From the NCBI RefSeq assembly GCF_019219095.1, contig NZ_JAHUWH010000022.1:1-63579 (forward strand): a stretch of DNA of 63,579 bases, written 5' to 3'. Positions within the stretch are counted from its first letter, which is position 1. Each line of letters begins with the position of its first letter. The notes under the pieces are model-generated. The model searched no databases. It was not told where the DNA came from and saw only the letters and a list, made by a program, of their open reading frames with translations. A program made the position numbers and the translations under genes. Shown here one piece after another: positions 27,138-34,969 of this stretch. Source of the stretch: Acidovorax sp. sic0104. Lineage in GTDB: Bacteria > Pseudomonadota > Gammaproteobacteria > Burkholderiales > Burkholderiaceae_C.

Positions 27138-27166
27138 CACAAGTTGTGCGACTTTTTTGCCGCTTA
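27138..27166 (+). promoter_or_regulatory. candidate sigma-28 (FliA) promoter of flagellin 2
   Basis: CACAAGTTG (27138-27146), a 12-base spacer and GCCGCTTA (27159-27166). The match is weaker than that of flagellin 1 and the spacer one base longer. Its -35 box lies 9 bases from the -35 box of the opposite promoter. Confidence 0.5.
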
Positions 27167-27285
27167 TCTCCCCAACGCCAAAAAGTGGCATCCCCACAAT
27201 TCGTCCATCGTTCCCTCATTGACAGCCGGACGGGTGCGCTTGAACCGGCAAACAGATCCGTCTTGCGACGTTAAGGAGTTTCGCC

Positions 27286-28776
27286 ATGGCAGCAACCATC
27301 AATACCAACATCAGCTCGCTCACCGCGCAGCGCAATCTGGGCACCAGCCAGGCCTCGCTGAACACCGCCATTCAACGCCTCTCGTCGGGCCTGCGCATCA
27401 ACAGCGCCAAGGACGACGCGGCGGGCCTGGCGATTTCCGAGCGTTTCACCAGCCAGATCCGCGGCCTGAACCAGGCTGTTCGCAATGCGAACGACGGTAT
27501 CTCCCTGGCCCAGGTGGCAGAAGGCGCGATGGGATCTGCCGGCAACATCCTGCAGCGGGTGCGTGAGTTGGCCGTGCAGTCGGCCAACGCCTCCAACAGC
27601 GCCGGCGACCGCCAGGCCCTGCAACAGGAAGTCGGCCAATTGGTGGCGGAACTTGACCGCATTTCGCAGACCACGGAGTTCAACGGCCAGAAATTGCTGG
27701 ACGGCACGTTTGGTACGCAGCAGTTCCAGGTGGGCGCCAATGCCAACCAGACCATCGTCGCCGCCACTGCCAACCTGCGCACCAACGTCTATGGCAACAA
27801 CCAGAATATTGCATCGAACGGCTCGGGCATCGGGGCGCAGGCGGCTGTCAGCGGCACCACCGCCGTGACCAACGGCGTGACGGCCGGCTCGGTGGCCATC
27901 AGCGGCTATCTGGGCACCGGCACCATGACCGTGACCTCCGGCGCCACCGCCAAGGCCACCGCAGACCAGGTCAACTCCCTGCAAGCCACCACCGGCGTGA
28001 CGGCCACGGCCCGCACCGAAGTGCGCCTGGGTGGCCTGGCTTCTGCCGGCTCGTACTCGCTGACCCTGGAAGGCGACAACGTGGGCGCGGCACGCACCAT
28101 CTCCTTCACGCTGACGTCTGCCACCGGCACCGACCGCCTGTCGCCGGCCGTCTCCGCCATCAACGAGCAATCGGCCAAGACGGGCATCAACGCGTCGCTG
28201 AGCTCGGATGGCACGCAGATCATCCTGACGAACGCGACCGGCAACGACATCGTGATCGGCGATACCGTGAATGCCAACGCAGCAGCCGTGACCGTCACGG
28301 GCTATGACGCAGCGGGCGGCAGCAATGGCACTGCGCAGACGCTGACCGCCGACGCCACGGCAGAAAACGTGAGCACCGGCGGCTACATCACGCTGGACTC
28401 CGAAAAATCGTTCGCTGTGACCTCTGCCAGCAACCAGTTGGACAACGGCGGCTCGGCCCTGCACACCGTGGCCAACCTGGACGTGACGACCTTCGCCAAC
28501 GCGACCGATGCCTTGAAGACCGTGGACTCGGCCCTGGCCTTCATCAGCGGCGAGCGCGCCAAGCTCGGTGCCATGCAGTCGCGCTTCGAGACCAGCATCG
28601 CCAGCCTGCAGATCACGTCGGAAAACCTATCGGCCTCGCGCTCGCGCATCCAGGACGCGGACTTCGCGGCGGAAACCGCCAACCTGTCGCGCGCCCAGAT
28701 CCTGCAGCAGGCCGGCACCGCCATGGTGGCCCAGGCCAACCAGATTCCCCAGGGCGTGCTCTCGCTGCTCAAGTAA
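27286..28776 (+). CDS. fliC: flagellin 2
   Basis: A second complete flagellin, also 496 residues, transcribed away from flagellin 1. It begins [19 protein letters not shown] and ends [14 protein letters not shown]. The flg22-type segment (30-51) is identical to that of flagellin 1. Most substitutions are conservative and spread along the whole protein, with small clusters at residues 77-87 and 230-240. TAAGGAG precedes the ATG. A strong terminator follows at 28828, separating it from the glycosyltransferase gene, although some read-through is possible. Confidence 0.97.
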   Translation: MAATINTNISSLTAQRNLGTSQASLNTAIQRLSSGLRINSAKDDAAGLAISERFTSQIRGLNQAVRNANDGISLAQVAEGAMGSAGNILQRVRELAVQSANASNSAGDRQALQQEVGQLVAELDRISQTTEFNGQKLLDGTFGTQQFQVGANANQTIVAATANLRTNVYGNNQNIASNGSGIGAQAAVSGTTAVTNGVTAGSVAISGYLGTGTMTVTSGATAKATADQVNSLQATTGVTATARTEVRLGGLASAGSYSLTLEGDNVGAARTISFTLTSATGTDRLSPAVSAINEQSAKTGINASLSSDGTQIILTNATGNDIVIGDTVNANAAAVTVTGYDAAGGSNGTAQTLTADATAENVSTGGYITLDSEKSFAVTSASNQLDNGGSALHTVANLDVTTFANATDALKTVDSALAFISGERAKLGAMQSRFETSIASLQITSENLSASRSRIQDADFAAETANLSRAQILQQAGTAMVAQANQIPQGVLSLLK

Positions 28777-28827
28777 CCACAATCGGCAGCCTGCTGTCAG
28801 CCCCGCTGGTGGTGGAACGATGACGAC

Positions 28828-28855
28828 AAAGGGGCCCCGACGGGCCCCTTTGCCT
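28828..28855 (+). terminator. intrinsic terminator of flagellin gene 2
   Basis: AAAGGGGCCC/GGGCCCCTTT forms a perfect 10-bp stem with a CGAC loop, followed by GCCTTTG. It lies 51 bases past the stop codon. Confidence 0.8.
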
Positions 28856-28910
28856 TTGTGCGTGGCACACTGCCTCATTGACGCCCCTTTGCCCGGAGAT
28901 CGGCCGCAAC

Positions 28911-31094
28911 GTGCAACCCAAACACAACGAACAGGACGATGCCCGCCTGCGTGCGGCACTCGCCGCCGCCGACTGGCCGCTGCTCACCCGCCTGTGCCGC
29001 CAGACGCTGCGCAAGAACGGCCGCCACCTCACCGCGCACCGCCTGCTGGGCTTTTCGCTGAGCAAGCAGCGTGACTTCGACGCCGCGCTCAAGGCCTACA
29101 AGCAGGCGCATGTCTACTGGCCCGACGATGCCGAGTTGCTCGTCAACTACGCCAACATGCTGATCGAGCAGGCATACAACAATGACGCGCTCCCACTGCT
29201 GGACAAGGTCTGCCGGCTGCGCCCGCACCAGGCCATCGCGTGGATCAAGCTGGCGGAGTGCTGCTATCTGATGAGCCTGCACGACAAGGGCTATGCGGCC
29301 GCGCAGAAGGCCGCAGAACTGGCCGAGTCGCTGGAGGACCGGGTGGCCGCGCTGATGCAAAGCTCCATCCACCGGCGCGAGCTCGGCCAGGTGCGTGAGG
29401 CCGTGAAAGACTGCGAAAAGGCCATCGCGCTGCGCCCCGCCGACCCCGGCAACTACACGAACAGGCTGCTGTTCATGCTGGCCGACCCCGAGGCCACCGC
29501 CGGGCAGTTGGCGGCCGCGGCGCGGGAATTCGGCGCGGTGTTCGAGCCGCCCCTGGTGCCCGACTGGCCCACCTTCGAGGCGCACCGCGGCGCGCCCTGG
29601 CGGCGCCTGAAGATCGGCTTCCTGTCGCCCGACTTCCGAGTGCACTCGGTGATGTACTTCGTGGAAGGGCTGCTCGCGCAGCTGGACCGGCGCCAGTTCG
29701 AGATCTTCGCGTTCTACCTTTTCCCGCGCGACGACCACGTGACCGAGCGGGTGGAGCGCCACGCCGACCATTTCATCCGCCTGTCGGGCTTCACCGCCCG
29801 GCAGCAGGCCGAGGCGATCCGCGCGCAGGGCATCGACATCCTGGTCGACCTGGCAGGTCACACCGGCCAGAACGGCCTGCTGGCCATGGCGCACAAGGCC
29901 GCGCCGGTGCAGGTGTCCTGGCTGGGCTTTCCGGCGACCACGGGCCTCACGGCCGTGGACTACAAGTTCAGCGACGAGGTCACCGACCCGCCCGACGTCG
30001 ACGACCAGTACACCGAGCAGCTGTACCGGCTGCCAGTGTTCTTCACCTGCTACCGGCCCATGAGCCGCAACCCCCTGTGGCGCTACCAGCCGCGCTACCT
30101 GGTGCACCCCACACCCGCGCTGGCCAACGGCTTCATCACCTTCGGCTCCTGCAACAACCTGGGCAAGCTGACCGACGAAGTGCTGGCGCTGTGGGGCAGA
30201 GTGCTCGCGGCGGTGCCCAACTCCCGCCTGCTCATCGAAGGCAAGAACCTGGACCGTCCCGACTTCGCACAGGCCTACCGGGAGCGTTGCGAGGGCCTGG
30301 GCGTCCCCGCGGGCCAGCTCGACTTGGTGGCGCTGCGCAACGACAACCAGTACCTCACCTACCACCGCATCGACATCGCACTCGACCCCTTCCCGCTCAC
30401 GGGCGGCACCACCACCTTCGACGTCCTGTGGATGGGCCTGCCCGTGGTCTCGATGGTGGGCGACAGCTTCAAGAGCCGCATGGGGGTGGGCATGCTCACC
30501 TACCTGGGCCGCACCGAGTGGCTGGCCGAAACACCCGAGGACTACGTGCGCATCGCGCAGGACCTGGCCCGCGACGTGCAGGCGCTCAACGCCCAGCGAC
30601 TCAACGGCCGCGCGCAACTGGAGCAGTCACCGCTGATGCGGGAGGATCTCTACAACCATTTCTTTGGCGAAGGCCTGCGCGCCATGTGGCTGCAGTGGCT
30701 CGCCCGGGCCGAGGCCCCCGGCGACCCCCAGGCGCAGCTGCGGGCCATGGAATCGTGGCTGCCGGGCATGCCAGAGGCCTGGACGCAGCCGCCCACGCCC
30801 GGCGTGGGCCTGGCGCCCGGGCACCGGGTGAGCCTTCAGGACGCGCACCAGCGGCTGCAGACGCTGGTGGACAAGGCCAAGGCAGCCGACGCCGCGCCCC
30901 AGGCTGCGGGCGGCCAGATCCAGAGCCGACCTTGGATCGAGGTCACCGAGCTGGCCGAGACCGTCCTGGGCGCCGTGCCGCACGACGCCGTGGCGCTGGC
31001 CTGCCTGGCCGAAGTGGAGTTCGCCCACGGACACCGGGACTTCGCCGTCACGTACCTGCGCTACGCCTCCGAGTCACTCGCCCGGCAGGGCTGA
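28911..31094 (+). CDS. SPINDLY/OGT-type protein O-glycosyltransferase with TPRs, probable flagellin glycosyltransferase
   Basis: A 727-residue GT41-family protein. TPR-like helices occupy about 1-190 (ALKAYKQAHVYWPDDAELLV, ALPLLDKVCRLRPHQAIAW). The catalytic region follows: FLSPDFRVHSVMYFVEGL with the family His, ILVDLAGHTGQNGL, QVSWLGFPATTGL, FGSCNNLGKLTDEVL with the Lys matching OGT Lys842, and DPFPLTGGTTTFDVLWMGLPVV. The last 110 residues are a variable linker and a TPR-like hairpin. GTG at 28911 is chosen because GGAG lies 12 bases upstream and a TTG at 28878 has nothing before it. Its place between flagellin 2 and a sugar-nucleotide operon suggests it glycosylates flagellin; the donor is inferred. 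Confidence 0.85.
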   Translation: MQPKHNEQDDARLRAALAAADWPLLTRLCRQTLRKNGRHLTAHRLLGFSLSKQRDFDAALKAYKQAHVYWPDDAELLVNYANMLIEQAYNNDALPLLDKVCRLRPHQAIAWIKLAECCYLMSLHDKGYAAAQKAAELAESLEDRVAALMQSSIHRRELGQVREAVKDCEKAIALRPADPGNYTNRLLFMLADPEATAGQLAAAAREFGAVFEPPLVPDWPTFEAHRGAPWRRLKIGFLSPDFRVHSVMYFVEGLLAQLDRRQFEIFAFYLFPRDDHVTERVERHADHFIRLSGFTARQQAEAIRAQGIDILVDLAGHTGQNGLLAMAHKAAPVQVSWLGFPATTGLTAVDYKFSDEVTDPPDVDDQYTEQLYRLPVFFTCYRPMSRNPLWRYQPRYLVHPTPALANGFITFGSCNNLGKLTDEVLALWGRVLAAVPNSRLLIEGKNLDRPDFAQAYRERCEGLGVPAGQLDLVALRNDNQYLTYHRIDIALDPFPLTGGTTTFDVLWMGLPVVSMVGDSFKSRMGVGMLTYLGRTEWLAETPEDYVRIAQDLARDVQALNAQRLNGRAQLEQSPLMREDLYNHFFGEGLRAMWLQWLARAEAPGDPQAQLRAMESWLPGMPEAWTQPPTPGVGLAPGHRVSLQDAHQRLQTLVDKAKAADAAPQAAGGQIQSRPWIEVTELAETVLGAVPHDAVALACLAEVEFAHGHRDFAVTYLRYASESLARQG

Positions 31095-31122
31095 CCCGCC
31101 TCCTCCCGCCCCCGCTCGAGCA

Positions 31123-31143
31123 TTCTGCAGGCCCCCTGCAGAA
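31123..31143. terminator. perfect hairpin between convergent genes
   Basis: TTCTGCAGG, loop CCC, CCTGCAGAA: a perfect 9-bp stem between the glycosyltransferase gene and the convergent TylF-like gene. No T-run on either side, so it may be a weak bidirectional or Rho-assisted terminator. Confidence 0.45.
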
Positions 31144-31197
31144 CCTGCGGGGGAGCCGGCGCACGGGGCTGCTGCGGGGCGTTTGGCACCCCGAAGC

Positions 31198-31989
31198 TCA
31201 CTCCAGCACCGCGTAGCTCACATGCGGCTCGTACGGAAACCGCTGGATGCGCAGGCGCGGCAGCCCCAGCGTTTCCATCACTGCGCGGGTTTCACCGGGC
31301 CAGGTGCGGTTGTTCAGCTCGTCGAACACGATCACGGCCCCCTTGGGCATGCGGGGCACGAAATGCTCGATGCACACCTTGGTCGGCTCGTACAGATCCA
31401 GATCCAGGTGCAGAAGGGACACCACCGTCTGCGGTTCGCGCGCAAGGTAGGCGGGCACCGTCTGCGCCACATCCCCGGCCACCAGTTCCACTTTCTGGAT
31501 GTGGCCGATGAAACGGTTGGCGTCGAACAGCGCCACAGTCTCGCGCAGGTCCTCCAGGCTGTCGGCCTTGTAGCCACCCGCGCGGCGCTCGGCGGTCTGG
31601 ATCACCGCGTGCTCATCCTCGGGCGAGACCGATTCGAACCCGCTGAAGGTGTCAAAGCCAACGATGCGGCGCTGCAGGTTCACCGGCTCCCAGATCGCGC
31701 TCAACTGCGCGAACGTCATGAGCCCACCGCCCCAGTTGACGCCGCACTCCATCACGTCGCCCTGCACGTTCAGCACCAGCTTGAAAATCTCGCTCAGGCA
31801 CAGGAAGCGGGCCATGGACTGGCGCGGCACATAGCAGGCGAAGTTCTCAAGCTTTTCGACCTGGCTGCCGCGCGCGTGGGTGAAAAGTGCGTCCAGCGCG
31901 CCGCGGTACCCCACCTCGCCCGAGGTGCTGCGGCCAGCCTGGCGATAGCGCGACGGGTCCTGCGGATCATTCGTGGTTGTCGAGGTCAT
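31198..31989 (-). CDS. TylF/MycF-family sugar O-methyltransferase
   Basis: A 263-residue SAM- and metal-dependent methyltransferase of the family that methylates macrolide and aminocoumarin sugars (TylF, MycF, NovP). Key segments are GDVMECGVNWGGGLMTF (SAM binding), IVGFDTFSGFESV, HLDLDLYEPTKVCIEHFVPRM and GAVIVFDELNNRTWPGET, which holds the acidic metal ligands. It is the last gene of the minus-strand glycan operon, starting with ATGA inside the end of the PhyH gene. By analogy with NovP it may O-methylate the final deoxysugar; the position is not predictable. Confidence 0.85.
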   Translation of the reverse strand: MTSTTTNDPQDPSRYRQAGRSTSGEVGYRGALDALFTHARGSQVEKLENFACYVPRQSMARFLCLSEIFKLVLNVQGDVMECGVNWGGGLMTFAQLSAIWEPVNLQRRIVGFDTFSGFESVSPEDEHAVIQTAERRAGGYKADSLEDLRETVALFDANRFIGHIQKVELVAGDVAQTVPAYLAREPQTVVSLLHLDLDLYEPTKVCIEHFVPRMPKGAVIVFDELNNRTWPGETRAVMETLGLPRLRIQRFPYEPHVSYAVLE

Positions 31990-32804
31990 GCGGCGATGGC
32001 TCCGGGTTGCGTCTGCTGTTCCTGCGCGCGGCGCGCCGCGCTGTCATGGCCCGGGTAGTCCACATAGAAGATGTTGGTCTTGTCCCCGGTGGGAAAGCGC
32101 TGGCGGCGGTGGTCTGGTTCGGCCAGGTCGGTGATGCGCAGCTGAGCCGTCCAGCGGATCTGGTCGCTCAGGTTCGGGGTGCTGCGGTGCAGCAGCATCT
32201 GCTTGAAGACCACGAGATCGCCGCGCTTGGCTTCGATGGTCACGTGCTCGTCGGTCACCTCCTCGGCCAGGCTCAGGTCACGCTGCAGCATCGGCACATA
32301 GGGCGCGATCACCTTGTCGCTGATGCGCTTGAACGGCGCCAGCCCGCGCCGGTGGCTACCCGCCACGACCTGGATGGTCCCGTGGTGCAAATCCACGTCC
32401 TGCAGCGGCACCCACACCGTGACTGCGTTCACCGAACCCAGCAGGTACACCGAGTCCTGGTGCCAGGCAAAGAGGTGCCGGGCGTCATGCGGCTTGTCCA
32501 GCCGCATGTTGCAGCACCCCATCAGCGAAGGGTGTTGAAGCCCGAATTCGCGGCACATGCTGCGGATGGCCTGGCTGCCCGACATGCACGACAGCGCAGG
32601 CAGGTACTTCATGCGGTCATACAGCATCGACTGCTGCTCGGCCGTCATCTCGTAACGCGAGCGGTCGACAGAGCTGAAGTTCTCCCCGACCACCAGCCGG
32701 CCCAGTTCGTCGAGCTGTGCCTGCAAGGCGTCCAGCTCGCCGTCGGGCCAGAAGTCCCGCAGCACCACGTAGCCGTTGTCTTCAAAGAATTGCAGGTTGT
32801 CCAT
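31986..32804 (-). CDS. PhyH-family Fe(II)/2-oxoglutarate dioxygenase
   Basis: A 272-residue member of the phytanoyl-CoA dioxygenase family. The iron ligands are visible: HxD in FAWHQDSVYLLG and the distal His in FKQMLLHRSTPNLS, followed by an Arg (RWTAQLRI) suited to bind 2-oxoglutarate. DNLQFFEDNGYVVLRDFWP at the start is the usual N-terminal signature. The family hydroxylates or demethylates diverse small molecules. In this operon it presumably oxidises the sugar or its acyl substituent, which would be an unusual flagellin-glycan modification. Overlaps the TylF-like gene by 4 bases. Confidence 0.82.
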   Translation of the reverse strand: MDNLQFFEDNGYVVLRDFWPDGELDALQAQLDELGRLVVGENFSSVDRSRYEMTAEQQSMLYDRMKYLPALSCMSGSQAIRSMCREFGLQHPSLMGCCNMRLDKPHDARHLFAWHQDSVYLLGSVNAVTVWVPLQDVDLHHGTIQVVAGSHRRGLAPFKRISDKVIAPYVPMLQRDLSLAEEVTDEHVTIEAKRGDLVVFKQMLLHRSTPNLSDQIRWTAQLRITDLAEPDHRRQRFPTGDKTNIFYVDYPGHDSAARRAQEQQTQPGAIAA

Positions 32805-32841
32805 GATCCGTCTCCTTGATCTGAGCGCTGGGCCGCATCCA

Positions 32842-33624
32842 TCAATCCGTGCGCCGGCGCAGGAAGCCCTGCGGCGCCACCGTCACCTGCAGACGCTGCT
32901 CCATGTCGGCATCGACCTCGAACTCGGCGTGCCCGGCAAGCCACTGGCGCACGGCCGTCTTCGGGTTGTTGCCCACGTCCCAGGGCCGGTCGGCAAAGAA
33001 CCTGGGCGGCATGTCCTCCACGAAGGTGTCGAACACCACGCAATAGCTGCCGGGCGTGACCAGAGGGGCGTAGGCATCGAGCTCGCCCAGCACGTGGTCG
33101 TGCGTGTGCATGGAGTCCAGGCACACCAGCACGCGCTGGTATCCCTTGGCGAAGTCGCGTACCTGCTGCACCACGTCGGGCGCAACGGCCGACCCCTGGA
33201 CCATGGCGATGCGGCTGGCCATGGGGTGGGATTCGATGGCAGCGCGGTTGTGCGCACGGATGTCGATGTCCACCCCCAGCACCTTGCGGCGCGAGACGCG
33301 CGGGTCCAGCGTGGTGCCCGCCTCGATGGCGTCGCTCATATCCAGCAGCGCCAGCAGCGAGGCGCTGAGCACCAGCGAGCCGCCGTGGGCGATGCCGGTC
33401 TCGATGATGAGGTCGGGCCGCACGCGCCACACCAGCTCCTGCATGGCCACCATGTCCTGCGGGTACTGGATGATGGGCCGGCCCATCCAGTCGAAGTTGT
33501 AGACGTACTGCCGCTGCATGGAGGCCTGCAGCCAGTCGCGCGACAAAGTCTGGAATGCGGCGTCCTGGGCATAGCCGGCCAGGCGGTCGCGGCGCTCCTG
33601 GGCAAATTGGTCGACAGGGTTCAT
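32842..33624 (-). CDS. CmcI/rhamnosyl O-methyltransferase-family protein
   Basis: A 260-residue protein of the cephalosporin hydroxylase (CmcI) family, whose characterised members are mostly SAM-dependent O-methyltransferases with a Mg site. The stretch NFDWMGRPIIQYPQDMVAMQ and the SAM loop IIETGIAHGGSLVLSAS are diagnostic; VLGVDIDIRAHN and VCLDSMHTHDHVLGELDAY carry acidic residues for SAM and metal. It starts with ATGA overlapping the reductase gene and precedes the PhyH gene by 37 bases. Two methyltransferase families plus a C-methyltransferase in one operon suggest a heavily methylated sugar. Confidence 0.82.
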   Translation of the reverse strand: MNPVDQFAQERRDRLAGYAQDAAFQTLSRDWLQASMQRQYVYNFDWMGRPIIQYPQDMVAMQELVWRVRPDLIIETGIAHGGSLVLSASLLALLDMSDAIEAGTTLDPRVSRRKVLGVDIDIRAHNRAAIESHPMASRIAMVQGSAVAPDVVQQVRDFAKGYQRVLVCLDSMHTHDHVLGELDAYAPLVTPGSYCVVFDTFVEDMPPRFFADRPWDVGNNPKTAVRQWLAGHAEFEVDADMEQRLQVTVAPQGFLRRRTD

Positions 33625-34484
33625 GGCTCGGTTACTCCAACAGGGTCAGCGGGGTCGGCGGGGTCGTTCGATGGCAGAAATTGCAACAAGTCATCGGCCA
33701 GCACGGCACGGGGCACCACGCCCCACTCAGCCTGCAGGCGCTTGACGTCGATGGGCGAAAAACGCTGCAGCGGGGACTCTGCCGCCACTTCCAGGGTGCA
33801 ACCCGTGCGGGCCTGCAGCCAGGCCAGCCACTGGGCGTGCAGCGTCTGTCGGCCGCTGGCGACGTTGTAGGTGGCGGCGCGGCCCGCCAGTGCGATGCGC
33901 GGCAGCCAGTCGAGCAGATCCTCCACATGCACATAGTCCTTGGAGGACTGCGGATCGGAGCGCAGCACGATGTGGCCCGCGCGCGCCTGGCGCACCAGGT
34001 CGGCCACCAGGTTGCCCGACGCAGCGTCCATGCCCGGCCCGACGACGTTGGACAGGCGCGCCACGCGCACCCCGGAGCGCCCGCTGGCACGGCACAGAGA
34101 TTCGCCGGTGAGCTTGGTGAGGTTGTACAGATACGTCGGATCACCCGGCAGCACCGACAGCGCCGCGTCCTCGTGCGTGGTGGCAGCGCCCATGTAGACC
34201 CGCGTGGACGAGAGATACAGCAAGGACTCGAAGCGCGCATGCCGCAGCACCTGGGCCAGCAGCCCCACGTGCGCATCCACGGTGTCGAACGGACGCGTGC
34301 GAAAGTCCGCCGTGAGGCCCGCGCAGTACAGCACATGGCCCAGGGGCCGCCGCAGCAGTTCCGCATCGCCGCGCGCAGGCGCCCACACGGCGTGGCCCCG
34401 GGAGCGCAGGTGCTCCGCGAGCCGGCTGCCGATGTAGCCCGAGGCTCCGAGCACGGTGAACATGGAGGTGGGCAGGCTTGTCAC
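33621..34484 (-). CDS. NAD-dependent epimerase/dehydratase-family protein, probable 4-ketoreductase
   Basis: An extended short-chain dehydrogenase of 287 residues. The N-terminal nucleotide loop is VLGASGYIGSRL; the catalytic region has YLSSTRVYMG and YLYNLTKLTGESL (YxxxK), and VARLSNVVGPGMD is typical of nucleotide-sugar enzymes. GTG at 34484 is chosen because GGGGGAG precedes it and it overlaps the acetyltransferase stop as GTGA; the ATG at 34463 has no ribosome binding site. In the noviose pathway the corresponding step (NovS) reduces the 4-keto group, and I infer the same role here. Confidence 0.8.
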   Translation of the reverse strand: MTSLPTSMFTVLGASGYIGSRLAEHLRSRGHAVWAPARGDAELLRRPLGHVLYCAGLTADFRTRPFDTVDAHVGLLAQVLRHARFESLLYLSSTRVYMGAATTHEDAALSVLPGDPTYLYNLTKLTGESLCRASGRSGVRVARLSNVVGPGMDAASGNLVADLVRQARAGHIVLRSDPQSSKDYVHVEDLLDWLPRIALAGRAATYNVASGRQTLHAQWLAWLQARTGCTLEVAAESPLQRFSPIDVKRLQAEWGVVPRAVLADDLLQFLPSNDPADPADPVGVTEP

Positions 34485-34969
34485 CGCCGCTCCCCCACCA
34501 CCTGCAGCGGCTGGCCTGCGTACACGGTGTACGCCAGCAGTTCGCCCCGCACGATGGAGCCCGCGCCAACCACGCAGCCGCGCCTGAGCACGGCACCGTC
34601 GAGCAGCACGCAGTTGGCGCCGATCCACACGTCGTCCTCGACCACGATGCCGCCCTTGCTGGGCAGAAAGCCCTGCTCGCGGATGAGCCGGCTTCGGTCG
34701 GCATAGGCATGGTTCACCGGGGCGAAGGTGCAGTTGGCCGCGATCGCCACATAGTTGCCGATGCGGATACCGTTGCCCGTGTAGAGCACGCAGCCCGCGT
34801 TGATGACCACGTGCTCGCCCACCGCCAGATCGCCCTGTCCGCCCGCGGGCTTGACCTTGACGAAGCTGTCGATCACCGAGTGCGCGCCCACGGTGATGCG
34901 GGTGCCGCGCACCGAGTCCTCGATGTCCGCCAGGTGCGACACCTTCGCCGTGGGGTGGATCTCGATCAC
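34481..34969 (-). CDS. left-handed beta-helix (hexapeptide) O-/N-acyltransferase
   Basis: A 162-residue protein made of hexapeptide repeats (IHPTAKVSHLADIEDSV, VGEHVVINAGCVLYTGNGI, VVEDDVWIGANCVLLDGAVL), the fold of acetyl- or acyltransferases acting on sugars. NHAYADRSR contains a likely catalytic His. GTG at 34969 has GGAGG 8 bases upstream and follows the C-methyltransferase stop without a gap. It probably acetylates or acylates a hydroxyl or amino group of the sugar; no aminotransferase is encoded nearby, so O-acylation is more likely. Confidence 0.85.
   Translation of the reverse strand: MIEIHPTAKVSHLADIEDSVRGTRITVGAHSVIDSFVKVKPAGGQGDLAVGEHVVINAGCVLYTGNGIRIGNYVAIAANCTFAPVNHAYADRSRLIREQGFLPSKGGIVVEDDVWIGANCVLLDGAVLRRGCVVGAGSIVRGELLAYTVYAGQPLQVVGERR

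Noticed and set aside
25475..27142. A longer flagellin 1 starting upstream of 26965
   Set aside because: The extra 59 residues are not flagellin-like and would cover the sigma-28 promoter. The conserved flagellin N-terminus starts at the ATG at 26965.
30077..31216. A 379-residue frame inside the OGT-like gene
   Set aside because: It is the +1 shadow of a gene whose conserved GT41 motifs are all in the other frame; no sign of a programmed frameshift.
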